Source: an uncultured Trueperaceae bacterium (GTDB lineage: Bacteria > Deinococcota > Deinococci > Deinococcales > Trueperaceae). From it: a stretch of 35,003 nucleotides of DNA. The position numbers were made by a program, and so were the translations under genes. Of the stretch, positions 1 to 7,486 are shown piece by piece (position 1 is the first letter of the stretch; each line of letters opens with the position of its first letter). Location: NCBI GenBank assembly GCA_913057165.1, contig CAJXNS010000014.1, forward strand, positions 1 through 35,003, in the 5' to 3' direction. The notes under the pieces are model-generated. The model did no database searches. It saw only the letters and a list, made by a program, of their open reading frames with translations, and was not told where the DNA came from.

Positions 1-2
1 GC

Positions 3-455
3 GCCCGCTTGAACCGTCCAGTACCTGCGTTTGAGTTACCTCTCTACGAGCGGTACCACGCCTCGTTCGGCCCGACGTTGGACGTGGGTTCGTACCTTGG
101 TGAGGTCCCCATGATCGTGAACTTCTGGGCGTCGTGGTGTGGTCCTTGTTACGAGGAAGCGCCCGACCTGCAGGCCGCTTGGGAGGATTTTGGCGGGCAG
201 GTGTTGTTCGTTGGGGTGCAAACCCAGGACCGCGGCCGGCAGCAAGAAGGTCGTGACTTTATCGACCAGTTCAATTTGGGTTTCGCCAACGTCATTGACG
301 ACGACAGCAGCCTGTCGATTGAGTACGGGCTGTTCGGTGTGCCGGAAACGTTTTTCATTCGGGCGGACGGCACGCTGGCGTACAAGCATGCCGGGCCGGT
401 CACGTACGAGCTGCTTGAAGAGCAGGTGCTCGCCTTGACGGGAGGCACGCCGTGA
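3..455 (+). CDS. ccmG: Thiol:disulfide oxidoreductase CcmG/DsbE (TlpA/ResA family), 5' end outside window
   Basis: Thioredoxin-fold protein expected to act outside the cytoplasmic membrane, reducing apocytochrome c thiols before heme attachment. The sequence shows the family opening 'PVPAFELP', the redox site FWASWCGPC (CGPC), a 'GVPETFFI' segment carrying the cis-proline of CcmG-like proteins, and a C-terminal helix. The reading frame is open to the left edge and the usual N-terminal membrane anchor is absent, so the gene very probably begins before base 1. A TTG at base 9 is in frame but would give an unanchored protein. The stop overlaps the GTG of ccmH by four bases, and the next two genes belong to the same cytochrome c maturation pathway, which favours CcmG over a generic TlpA. 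Confidence 0.9.
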   Translation, partial: ARLNRPVPAFELPLYERYHASFGPTLDVGSYLGEVPMIVNFWASWCGPCYEEAPDLQAAWEDFGGQVLFVGVQTQDRGRQQEGRDFIDQFNLGFANVIDDDSSLSIEYGLFGVPETFFIRADGTLAYKHAGPVTYELLEEQVLALTGGTP

Positions 456-925
456 AGCGCGCCGTTTTCGGTTGGCTGGCGATCGTCCTGCTGGCGGTAC
501 CGGCGGCGGCATGGGCGCAGGGCGACAGCGGTGGGGTCGTTGAGCTTGAAAGCCGCGTGTTTGAACTTGGCCGCCAATTGCGCTGTCCAACGTGTACGTC
601 CGAATCGGTGGGCGACTCAAGCTCAGCGATCAGCATCGAAATGCGCAACGAGATCCGGGATCAGATTGCGCTTGGCAAGTCCGACGATGAAATCCTGGCG
701 TTCTTTCAGGAACGTTACGGCGATTGGGTCCTGCTAGAACCGCCACGGGAAGGCATTCACCTGTTCGTGTGGATCCTGCCGGTCGTGGGCGTGGTGGCGG
801 GTGCTGCTGGGTTGGCGCTGCTGATGACGCGCTGGCTCGCGAAAGCGCGGGCGCCCTTGGATGACGTCAACGATGAGGACTTAGCGCGGGTCCAGGCGGC
901 CATGAAGTCGGGGCCGGACGCATGA
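452..925 (+). CDS. ccmH: Cytochrome c-type biogenesis protein CcmH (CycL type)
   Basis: A 157-residue membrane-anchored thiol oxidoreductase of System I cytochrome c maturation, which works with CcmG and CcmI to hold apocytochrome c reduced for heme ligation. Residues 1-23 form a signal sequence ending 'AAAWAQ'. The family motif LRCPTC is at about residue 48 and is followed by the conserved helical segment ending 'FFQERYGDWVLLEPP'. One membrane helix lies near residues 105-127. The start is a GTG overlapping the ccmG stop, and the end overlaps the following ATG, both by four bases, so translation is probably coupled. This is the short CcmH form without the CcmI part, which is a separate downstream gene. 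Confidence 0.95.
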   Translation: MKRAVFGWLAIVLLAVPAAAWAQGDSGGVVELESRVFELGRQLRCPTCTSESVGDSSSAISIEMRNEIRDQIALGKSDDEILAFFQERYGDWVLLEPPREGIHLFVWILPVVGVVAGAAGLALLMTRWLAKARAPLDDVNDEDLARVQAAMKSGPDA

Positions 926-2493
926 CGGTCATCATTATCGTCGCGGTGCTGCTGACCGGCCTTTTGGGGTGGTTGGTGCTTCAGCCACTGCTGGACGCCC
1001 GTCAGTTGGACGAACTTCCTGACGAACGCGATCCGGACCTGCTTGATTTAGAAGAGGAGCGCGATGCGCTCTTAAACGCGCTTCGTGAGCTTGATATTCG
1101 CACCGACCTAGCGCACGAACGGCGTGAGGAGTTGCGGGCGCGTTACGAACGCAAGGCCGCGGTGGTGCTGCGCGCCTTAGAGGCACGGCAAGCTGAACTG
1201 GCGGGACGTGAACCGACCGTCAAGCGATCAACCGGTCGCATCCCATGGGGCGCCGTGACGCTCGTGTCGGGTGCGGTGTTGATTGCGGGCACCTTAGGCG
1301 GGTTCGTGCTGCCCCGCGTGGGGCTGGACAGCACGGTCGTCACGGCCTTCGAGGAAGACTTAGCGGCCAGCGAGGCGTTGCGTGATTTGCTGCGTGAGGC
1401 GGAACGTAACCCGAGTGGTGAGGTGTACGCCCAGATCGGCGATATTCACTGGAACGCTGAGGATGGCGGTTCTGCCATGGAGGCGTACGGGACGGCGGTG
1501 AATGAGTACGAGGACGCACCCGCGCGGGCGTACCAGCGCCTGGCCTTACTGACGTTTGAGGATGATCCTGGCCGGGCGCGGGTGCTTTTGGAGCAGGCAC
1601 GCTTGCGTGAGCCGAACAACCCAGCGACGCTTGGCACGCTCGGCGAAATTTACCTTTCTAACGTTGAAGTCTTGGCGGCGCTTGACGCGTACGAAGATTT
1701 GGCGACCGTGATCGATCCAGCGGTCGATCCCGAACTGCGGGGGCGTCTGACGCTGCTTCGGGATCTGGCGCCGTTCGCTCGGTCGCTTGAAGCGGACCCG
1801 AACGCGGACGATCTTGGGGCGGTGGCGTCCCGCCTGTGGGATGCCGAACTGCTCGGGCCTGCCGGTCAGGCGTACTTTCGGCTGTTGAGCGAGTTTGATG
1901 CCAACGACCCAGTGGCGCTCGCGCGGGTGGGCGAGTTGCTGTTCTTAAACGAACGCCTTGACGACGCCGTGGCTTTCCTTGAGCGGTCGCTGCAACAAGC
2001 CGAAGCGCGCGGGGTGACCGCCCCGCAGAACGCGTCGCTGTTTCTGGGTAACGCCCGCTTCTCGGTGGGCGACTACGAGGGTGCCATCACAGCCTGGCAG
2101 GCCCATCTTGACGGTGGCGGGGACACCGGCCGGGTCCCTGAGTTCATTGACGCTGCACGCGGTGTGATGGCGGGTGAGCTAACCCCCAGCGAGGTGGCCC
2201 TGTCCTTCTCGCAACCTGCGGCCTCGGGCGGACCGCCTGGTGTGGCGAGTGAAGCGCAGGTGGTGTCGCAAGGCGAACAGATTTATCAGGCACGTTGCGC
2301 CAGCTGTCACGGTCCGAACGGTGGGGGCGGCGCCGGTAACGTCCTGGCGGGTAACCCATCGGTGGCGCGCGCGGCTTATGTCGAAAACATTATTCGGTAC
2401 GGCCGCGGCACCATGCCTGGCTACCAGGCGTTGCTGGATGACGACGAGATTGCGGCATTGACGTCATGGGTGGTGGACACCTTCGCGCCATGA
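922..2493 (+). CDS. CcmI-like TPR protein with a C-terminal cytochrome c domain
   Basis: A 523-residue membrane protein. It opens with a membrane helix (about 2-22), an acidic coiled segment of CcmI type (about 42-95, 'EEERDALLNALRELD') and a second membrane helix (about 107-131). Repeated helical TPR-like units follow, roughly 150-400. After a short linker a class I cytochrome c domain carries CASCH at 459-463 for covalent heme and a probable axial methionine at 498 in 'GTMPGY'. The first half fits the apocytochrome chaperone CcmI/CycH, and its position after ccmG and ccmH supports that. The fused heme domain is unusual for the family: the protein may be its own substrate or may pass electrons to the Rieske protein encoded next. 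The whole frame is continuous and overlaps both neighbours, so the fusion does not look like an error. Confidence 0.85.
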   Translation: MTVIIIVAVLLTGLLGWLVLQPLLDARQLDELPDERDPDLLDLEEERDALLNALRELDIRTDLAHERREELRARYERKAAVVLRALEARQAELAGREPTVKRSTGRIPWGAVTLVSGAVLIAGTLGGFVLPRVGLDSTVVTAFEEDLAASEALRDLLREAERNPSGEVYAQIGDIHWNAEDGGSAMEAYGTAVNEYEDAPARAYQRLALLTFEDDPGRARVLLEQARLREPNNPATLGTLGEIYLSNVEVLAALDAYEDLATVIDPAVDPELRGRLTLLRDLAPFARSLEADPNADDLGAVASRLWDAELLGPAGQAYFRLLSEFDANDPVALARVGELLFLNERLDDAVAFLERSLQQAEARGVTAPQNASLFLGNARFSVGDYEGAITAWQAHLDGGGDTGRVPEFIDAARGVMAGELTPSEVALSFSQPAASGGPPGVASEAQVVSQGEQIYQARCASCHGPNGGGGAGNVLAGNPSVARAAYVENIIRYGRGTMPGYQALLDDDEIAALTSWVVDTFAP

Positions 2494-3107
2494 GCGGTGA
2501 TGACCCCAACCCTCGCGAGGCTGACCTCAAGGGCAAGCTTGAGGAGGAGGTCCAGCGGAGGGATGTGGTCCGGTGGATTTGGCGTGTGCCTGTCCTACTG
2601 GCGGCGGGCGTTGGCAGCTGGGGAATGTACCAAGCCATCCACACGCACTTTTTTAAGCGCCGGCCGGACCCTACGCCGTCGTTCGTGCCTCATACGCCCG
2701 TGGACGTGGCGCCCGTGTCGAGCTTTGCGTCCGATTGGACGGAACAGCTTTTTGCGTTTGCGGCACAACCCGCCATTGCCATGCGTTTACCTGGGCCGAT
2801 TCCAGGCTCGCTGGACGTTAATGGCGTCCACCTAGCGGCCTTTAGTCGGATTTGCACGCATTTAGGTTGTGCGGTGCAACTCAACCGCGATACCGAAGCG
2901 ATCGCGTTTGCCTTCAACCACCGCACCGACGGTCCGCAGCTGGTGTGTCGCTGCCACCTGAGTGTGTTTGACCCGCAGCAGGCGGGACGTGCGGTGGCAG
3001 GTCCTGCGGTGTACCCACTACAGCGTGTCGAGCTGGCGGTCACGCCGGAGGGGCAGGTGCAAGCCGTGGGTCTTGAAGAGGCGCGTGGGGGTTACGGCGC
3101 GCGTTGA
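2490..3107 (+). CDS. Rieske [2Fe-2S] protein, membrane anchored
   Basis: A 205-residue iron-sulfur protein. Cluster ligands are clear: C122-T-H124 in CTHLGC and C153-R-C155-H156 in CRCH, with C127 and C155 placed to form the disulfide of cytochrome bc/b6f-type Rieske proteins. The usual CPCHGS is CRCHLS here, a modest departure. An uncleaved N-terminal helix (about 31-47) would anchor the domain outside the membrane. The ATG at 2490 was chosen because it overlaps the preceding stop; an in-frame ATG at 2466 lies inside the upstream gene. No cytochrome b gene follows, so the partner is either elsewhere or the cytochrome domain of the gene before. The 3' end overlaps the convergent gene by 16 bases. 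Confidence 0.92.
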   Translation: MSGDDPNPREADLKGKLEEEVQRRDVVRWIWRVPVLLAAGVGSWGMYQAIHTHFFKRRPDPTPSFVPHTPVDVAPVSSFASDWTEQLFAFAAQPAIAMRLPGPIPGSLDVNGVHLAAFSRICTHLGCAVQLNRDTEAIAFAFNHRTDGPQLVCRCHLSVFDPQQAGRAVAGPAVYPLQRVELAVTPEGQVQAVGLEEARGGYGAR

Positions 3108-3775
3108 ACCTTGCGTGGGTCGAACCGGCCGAACGTACGGACGCTGGCCTGCATGAAGGGGCCGATGAGGACAGCGAAGAGCAAGGTTCCGACGCCGGCG
3201 GTACCACCCAAAAGCCAACCCAGGATGAGCACGGTGATCTCCAGTCCGGTCCGTGCCACCCGAATCGAACGGCCGAACACCCGCGCTAAACCAAGCACGA
3301 ACGTGTCACGTGGACCGGCACCAAAGCGGGCGCTGATGTACAGGCCAGCACCGAGTCCTGCGAGTGCCGTGCCCACGACCATCTGGATGGCGCCAAGCCA
3401 CCAACTCTCCGGGCTGGGCACCAAGCCGCTCCGTAGGTAGAGGTCAACGCTCGGCCCGACCAGGATCATGTTGATGAACGTGCCGGGTCCGGGCCGCTCA
3501 CGGGTGGTCAGCCAAGCGACCGCCAGAATGGCGAAGCCAACCCCGACGAGCACCTGCCCAAAGGTGAGCCCGAGGGTGCGGGCGAGGCCTTGGTGGAACA
3601 CGTCCCATGGGCCGAGGCCGATCCCGGCGGACAACATCACGGCGATGGCCAGTCCGAGCGAGGCGATACCCAACAAATAGCGCAGGAGGCGCCAACGAAA
3701 GTTCACCGGTTTGCGTAGGCCACGGTTTCGCAGGTAGGCAGGCAAGGTGCGGCTGGTGGTGGCGCTTGCGGGCAT
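3092..3775 (-). CDS. YczE/YitT-type integral membrane protein
   Basis: A polytopic membrane protein of about 227 residues with five or so hydrophobic segments. It carries the pattern of the YczE family: 'GIGLGPWDVFHQGL' near the first helix and 'GTFINMILVGPSVDL' further on, then a second copy of the glycine-proline pattern ('FGAGPRDTFVLGL'), indicating an internal duplication. The biochemical role of this family is not established. The ATG at 3775 is preferred over the longer starts at 3793 and 3820 because TACAAT lies exactly six bases before it and no ribosome binding site precedes any candidate. It is divergent from the BTAD regulator, so it is a candidate target of it. It converges on and overlaps the Rieske gene. 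Confidence 0.85.
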   Translation of the reverse strand: MPASATTSRTLPAYLRNRGLRKPVNFRWRLLRYLLGIASLGLAIAVMLSAGIGLGPWDVFHQGLARTLGLTFGQVLVGVGFAILAVAWLTTRERPGPGTFINMILVGPSVDLYLRSGLVPSPESWWLGAIQMVVGTALAGLGAGLYISARFGAGPRDTFVLGLARVFGRSIRVARTGLEITVLILGWLLGGTAGVGTLLFAVLIGPFMQASVRTFGRFDPRKVQRAP

Positions 3776-3781
3776 CCGGAA

Positions 3782-3787
3782 ATTGTA
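3782..3787 (-). promoter_or_regulatory. -10 box of a probable leaderless promoter for the YczE-type gene
   Basis: On the minus strand TACAAT is followed by TTCCGG and then the ATG at 3775. This places the expected transcription start at or next to the start codon. No ribosome binding site is visible and no convincing -35 box is seen at 17-18 bases. Confidence 0.5.
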
Positions 3788-3824
3788 CGCCATCAGGACG
3801 CTGCGCGAGTGCCAACCCATATTT

Positions 3825-3865
3825 CATTAGCAAATGAGTATGCTTGCGGAGCATTTTTGCTAATG
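3825..3865. promoter_or_regulatory. Nested inverted repeat, candidate operator between divergent genes
   Basis: CATTAGCAAA (3825-3834) is repeated exactly as its reverse complement TTTGCTAATG (3856-3865). Inside lies a second pair, ATGCT (3840-3844) and AGCAT (3850-3854). A third half-site-like TTAGCA is at 3885-3890 and overlaps the presumed -10 box of the regulator gene. The placement between two divergent promoters suggests a protein binding site. The regulator itself is an obvious candidate to bind there, but that is inference. Confidence 0.6.
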
Positions 3866-3885
3866 CAATGATTCGCTGTTTTCGT

Positions 3886-3891
3886 TAGCAT
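3886..3891 (+). promoter_or_regulatory. -10 box of a probable leaderless promoter for the BTAD regulator
   Basis: TAGCAT is followed by six bases (CGCGCA) and then the ATG at 3898. No Shine-Dalgarno sequence is present in the preceding 30 bases. The box overlaps the third TTAGCA motif of the intergenic repeat family, which would suit autoregulation. Confidence 0.5.
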
Positions 3892-3897
3892 CGCGCA

Positions 3898-6564
3898 ATG
3901 CCGCATACGTCGTCCAACACGCCGTCTACCCCGCCACAATTTAGGGCGATCGGCCCAGCGCAACTCTGGGGGCCAGACGGCCCAATCGAGAAGTTGCGGT
4001 ACGCCAAAGCCATCCCCTTACTGCTACTCCTGACGGTTGAAGAACCACCCCTGTCACGTGAACGCGCCATGACGCTGCTCTGGCCCGAGAAAGAACTCAG
4101 CGCCCAACGCAACAACCTGCGCGTGCTCCTATCCCACCTCAGGAACACCCTGCACATCCCCATCGAAAGCGACCGCACCCATTTATGGCTCGCTGACCGC
4201 TACCTTCAACAGACCGACTTTGCACGGCACCGCGATTGGAGCCAAACCGACCCACCGATCGGTCGGCCCCCCATCGCCCCCCACGAGTCATGGACGCTTG
4301 CCGACGGGCTTGCACTGAACGACGCGGCGGACTTCAACACCTGGCTCGAACAAGAACGTGAACGCTTCGGCGAACAGGTCGTCCGCGCGCACAAACGTGC
4401 TTCTGAGGGCGCCCTCAACGATCGGCAGCCAGAGGTGGCCATCGACCTGCTCGCCGGCGTCGTCAGCGCTGCCCCATGGGACCTTGAGACCCACGAGCGC
4501 CTCATCGACCTGTTGGTGGCCCTCAACCGCCACCAGGACGCCCGCATGGCCTACGAGCGCTACGCCGCCGACGCCAAACGTTTCGTTGACGAACCCCCAT
4601 CCGAACGCGTCACACGCCTCATTGAACGCCTGGCCAACGTTGAGCAGCAAGACACCACGCTTGGGCAAACGCAAGCGTTGCCTTTGTTCGGACGCGAGCA
4701 GGAACTTTGGCGTGCCACCAACGCCCTCGAAGACACCGCAACGCGCTTGGTATCGATTTCTGGCCCGCCCGGCGCTGGGTCATCGCGCGTGGCGATGGAG
4801 GCCTACCAATCGACCGTGACACGCCTTGGCGTCCTGTCCGCCAGAGCCTCGCTGCGCGGTATTGGTGACCCTGAGACGGCCTGGTCGATCGTGGAACGCG
4901 AACTCAACCGGGGAGCAGCGACCCAGGCGGCAACCACGCTCGATGAACAGCATCCCCTTGAACGCATTTCGGCCAGCCTTGCAGGCGGCGCAACGCTGCT
5001 GTGGCTGGACGACGTCGAGCCCGCCTTGCAGCAAGACCTTGAACGCGGTGTGGCCCGCCTCCTGAAAGAGCAGCCCGAATTGACTGTCCTCGCAAGCGGC
5101 ACCGCCCCGTGGCGGCATCCAAGCGGCATTCACGTGCGCTTGGGGGGCCTGCAGACCGCGGACGATGGAGACCACGTCACACCGCCCGCACTCGCGTTGC
5201 TGCAAGCCTCCATCGAACGGCACGGCGGCAACGCCACCTCGGGCGTCAAACGCCTACGCACGCTGGCGGATCGACTCGAAGGCAACCCCGCCGCCTTGGC
5301 ACTGGCCGGCTTTCAAATTGCCGAGTTTGGCCTTGATGGTTTGGAACGGTTTGGTGACAACCTAGCGGCCGGCCTGACGGCGAACAGCCGCTTTTTGGAT
5401 GCGCACCACCAGTCCTTTGAAGCGATCGTGCGGCCGCGTCTGGAAGGGCTTGATCCGGTCCACAACGACCTGATGGCGGTCATGGCTTCAGCGCAAGGCG
5501 ACATCACCGCTGAGGACTTGAGGGCCATCTTGAACGTCACCTACGAGGAATGTTTGACGCGACTGAAGTGGCTTGAGGACCGCAACCTTGTGGCCTCAAG
5601 CCTGGATGCGCGTGAACGCACGCGGTACCACGCCGCGTCCGGGGTGCGCTGGTGGATTCTGCAGCGGTTGCATGCAAACGGCCAGCGCGACGAGGTGGAC
5701 GAACGCATGCTGTCCTGGGTGAGCCAGAAGATTCACCCGTTGGCGCGGGCGCACGGTACCGAGGAGCGTGGCCGCCTCAAGGAGTGGGTGCGCGACCGGC
5801 AGCGTTTCCTCTCGGGTTTGATCGACCGAACCATGCAGACGCATCCGACCGCCAGCCTGACGTTGGCTGCGGACTTGTGGCGCCCACGCGCCCAGCTGGG
5901 CGATGTGGAGGGTGCTTTAGACCAACTTGAGCGCGGTTTGGCGTCGGCAGCGGAGAACCTGAGCGCCACGGTGCGCTCAGACGTGCTCAACGCGATCGGG
6001 GCGTGCCGACTGATGCTCGGACAACCGGAGTTGGCCGAACCACCGTTCGCCGAGTCGTTGGAGTTGCGCTTAGCGCTTGAGGACACCGAACGTATCGCGG
6101 CAGCGCAACTCAACCTGGCCACCATTGAGGCACAAACCGACCGTGTCGATGACGCGGTCGCGCGACTGCATGAAGCCCAAGATCTTGCGGCTGTGGACGA
6201 CCACCGTTGGCTTGAAGGGGCAGCCACGCTCCATCTCGCCAACCTCGCGTCCCATGAGCATGTCGACGAAAAACGTGCGTACCAACAAAAAGCGGCCCGG
6301 CTGCTTCGCGAAACCGGCGACCTGGATGGCGAGATTGGCGCGATGCTGGGATGGTTGACGGTGGCCACGGAAACGGAAAGCACCCAGGCGTGGGAGTACG
6401 TCACCCGCATCGGTTCGCTCGTGGGCGGTCACGGCAGTTTGCTGGACGCCCGCGGTCTGCAAACACCCATCTTCGCCACCGCCGATGCGCTGCGGTTGGC
6501 GGGGCTTGAACCGTTGGCTGACCGCCTCGAATCGTCCCTCGAGGCATTGCAAGAGCCGCTCTAA
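3898..6564 (+). CDS. BTAD/SARP-type transcriptional regulator with NTPase-like and TPR regions
   Basis: An 888-residue regulator. Residues about 15-105 resemble an OmpR-like winged helix of SARP proteins ('MTLLWPEKELSAQRNNLRVL'), and 130-248 form the bacterial transcriptional activation domain ending 'AYERYAADAKRFVDEPPSE'. Next is an NTPase-like region with GPPGAGSS at 289-296 and a Walker B-like 'TLLWLDDVE' at about 366-374. The remainder, from about 640, is helical repeats of TPR type. The P-loop lacks the canonical lysine (GxxGxGKS reads GPPGAGSS), so nucleotide binding may be lost or altered. Regulators of this architecture usually act as large signal-integrating activators. Target genes cannot be read from the sequence; the divergent YczE-type gene is the nearest candidate. 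The ATG fits a leaderless start. Confidence 0.88.
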   Translation: MPHTSSNTPSTPPQFRAIGPAQLWGPDGPIEKLRYAKAIPLLLLLTVEEPPLSRERAMTLLWPEKELSAQRNNLRVLLSHLRNTLHIPIESDRTHLWLADRYLQQTDFARHRDWSQTDPPIGRPPIAPHESWTLADGLALNDAADFNTWLEQERERFGEQVVRAHKRASEGALNDRQPEVAIDLLAGVVSAAPWDLETHERLIDLLVALNRHQDARMAYERYAADAKRFVDEPPSERVTRLIERLANVEQQDTTLGQTQALPLFGREQELWRATNALEDTATRLVSISGPPGAGSSRVAMEAYQSTVTRLGVLSARASLRGIGDPETAWSIVERELNRGAATQAATTLDEQHPLERISASLAGGATLLWLDDVEPALQQDLERGVARLLKEQPELTVLASGTAPWRHPSGIHVRLGGLQTADDGDHVTPPALALLQASIERHGGNATSGVKRLRTLADRLEGNPAALALAGFQIAEFGLDGLERFGDNLAAGLTANSRFLDAHHQSFEAIVRPRLEGLDPVHNDLMAVMASAQGDITAEDLRAILNVTYEECLTRLKWLEDRNLVASSLDARERTRYHAASGVRWWILQRLHANGQRDEVDERMLSWVSQKIHPLARAHGTEERGRLKEWVRDRQRFLSGLIDRTMQTHPTASLTLAADLWRPRAQLGDVEGALDQLERGLASAAENLSATVRSDVLNAIGACRLMLGQPELAEPPFAESLELRLALEDTERIAAAQLNLATIEAQTDRVDDAVARLHEAQDLAAVDDHRWLEGAATLHLANLASHEHVDEKRAYQQKAARLLRETGDLDGEIGAMLGWLTVATETESTQAWEYVTRIGSLVGGHGSLLDARGLQTPIFATADALRLAGLEPLADRLESSLEALQEPL

Positions 6565-6578
6565 ATCCGCGCGAGCGT

Positions 6579-6584
6579 TATTCT
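6579..6584 (+). promoter_or_regulatory. -10 box of a probable leaderless promoter for the RusA-like gene
   Basis: TATTCT is followed by CCCGGC and the ATG at 6591. No ribosome binding site is visible between the preceding stop codon (6562-6564) and this start. No good -35 box is seen. Confidence 0.5.
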
Positions 6585-6590
6585 CCCGGC

Positions 6591-7034
6591 ATGGCCGAGG
6601 GCGTTTGGACGCTGCAATTTGACGACATGCTGCTCCCTGGGCCGAATCAGCTCATGCGGATGCATGCGCAGCGGTACCGGATGCTGCGTGATGAACTGCG
6701 CATGATCGGCCTGGCGAAACTCACGCCCAAAGCCCCACCTGAGCCGATCGAACGCTGCCGCATTGAGGTGGACATGTGGCGACCGAAACGAAACCTGCTG
6801 GACGCTGACGCGAAGTTTGGGGCGGTCAAGCCACTCCTCGACGTCCTACAACCCGACCGGACCTACACGCGCAAAATGGGCACACGGTCGCTACCGGACG
6901 TCACGCCTGGCTTGGGGCTCATTCGCGACGACCGTGATGGCGAAGGGGACCTGACAGGCTGCATTACGACCCTGACCGTACGGCAGCATTTAGGGGCCGC
7001 ACGCGTCGACGTGACGGTGACAGCCCTCTCATGA
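6591..7034 (+). CDS. RusA-like Holliday junction resolvase/endodeoxyribonuclease candidate
   Basis: A 147-residue protein with the general order of RusA: an N-terminal 'LLPGPNQLMRMHAQRYR' resembling the 'PPSNNRYYR' region, a strand 'RCRIEVDMWRP', then acidic residues in 'LLDADAKFGAVKPLLDVL' and a later 'LGLIRDD'. In RusA the equivalent aspartates (DLDN...K...D and DD) bind the catalytic metal, and D-x-D, K and DD are all present here. Overall similarity judged by eye is low and the insert between the two acidic regions is longer than in E. coli RusA. RusA-family genes are often phage derived, but no other phage gene is present. The stop overlaps the next ATG by four bases. Confidence 0.55.
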   Translation: MAEGVWTLQFDDMLLPGPNQLMRMHAQRYRMLRDELRMIGLAKLTPKAPPEPIERCRIEVDMWRPKRNLLDADAKFGAVKPLLDVLQPDRTYTRKMGTRSLPDVTPGLGLIRDDRDGEGDLTGCITTLTVRQHLGAARVDVTVTALS

Positions 7035-7486
7035 AGACCATGCGCTGGCGCCCGCTGCACTCTCCTGCACTGCGCTTCGTGTTCGGTGCCGCAGGGTCTT
7101 GGATCGCCACCGATTTTGTGCTCTACCAGTTCGGTTGGGCCGCCGCTTGGCTGCCGCTGCTTGTGGGCGCGGCTGCGACCGTCCGGATGACCGGCGAGGC
7201 GGTGATGGCCCGCCGCAAGGGTCGCCTGGCGGCTGAGCGCCAGGAGATGCTGCGGGCAGAAGAGCGACGCTTGCGGCCTCTGGACCGTCCCACCGGCGTG
7301 GATGTCGTCCGGTTGCACACCCGCTCGGCCCCAAAACCCGCATCGCCTGTCCGCCCCACGTTGGGCGACCAGCGCGGCAAACCGGTAGGCTACGCGGGTG
7401 CCGTCAAGGGGCGTCAGAGCCCCGTGAGCCCTAAGCCTGACCTTGAAAAGGAGTTCTCGAATGAACCCACTCGCACGTCTTCCTGA
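7031..7486 (+). CDS. Small membrane protein of unknown function
   Basis: A 151-residue protein not recognised as a named family. Two hydrophobic stretches (about 15-33 and 37-54) are separated by a short turn, followed by a basic, arginine- and glutamate-rich helix (about 57-85) and a proline-rich, probably disordered tail. The topology suggests a hairpin in the membrane with a cytoplasmic tail. Its ATG overlaps the stop of the RusA-like gene, so the two are probably translated together. Its 3' end runs 26 bases into the transaldolase gene and its tail spans the presumed transaldolase promoter and leader, so the true functional C-terminus is uncertain. Confidence 0.6.
   Translation: MKTMRWRPLHSPALRFVFGAAGSWIATDFVLYQFGWAAAWLPLLVGAAATVRMTGEAVMARRKGRLAAERQEMLRAEERRLRPLDRPTGVDVVRLHTRSAPKPASPVRPTLGDQRGKPVGYAGAVKGRQSPVSPKPDLEKEFSNEPTRTSS
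7361..7391 (+). promoter_or_regulatory. Possible promoter for transaldolase
   Basis: TTGGGC (7361-7366) and TAGGCT (7386-7391) are separated by 19 bases. They would start a transcript near 7398 with a leader of about 60 bases containing a small hairpin, GGGGC (7408-7412) with GCCCC (7419-7423). The boxes are imperfect and lie inside the preceding gene. Confidence 0.25.

Noticed and set aside
5733-6410. Open frame of 225 codons antisense to the regulator
   Set aside because: Low-complexity Ser/Arg/Ala composition; the TPR region on the plus strand explains the sequence.
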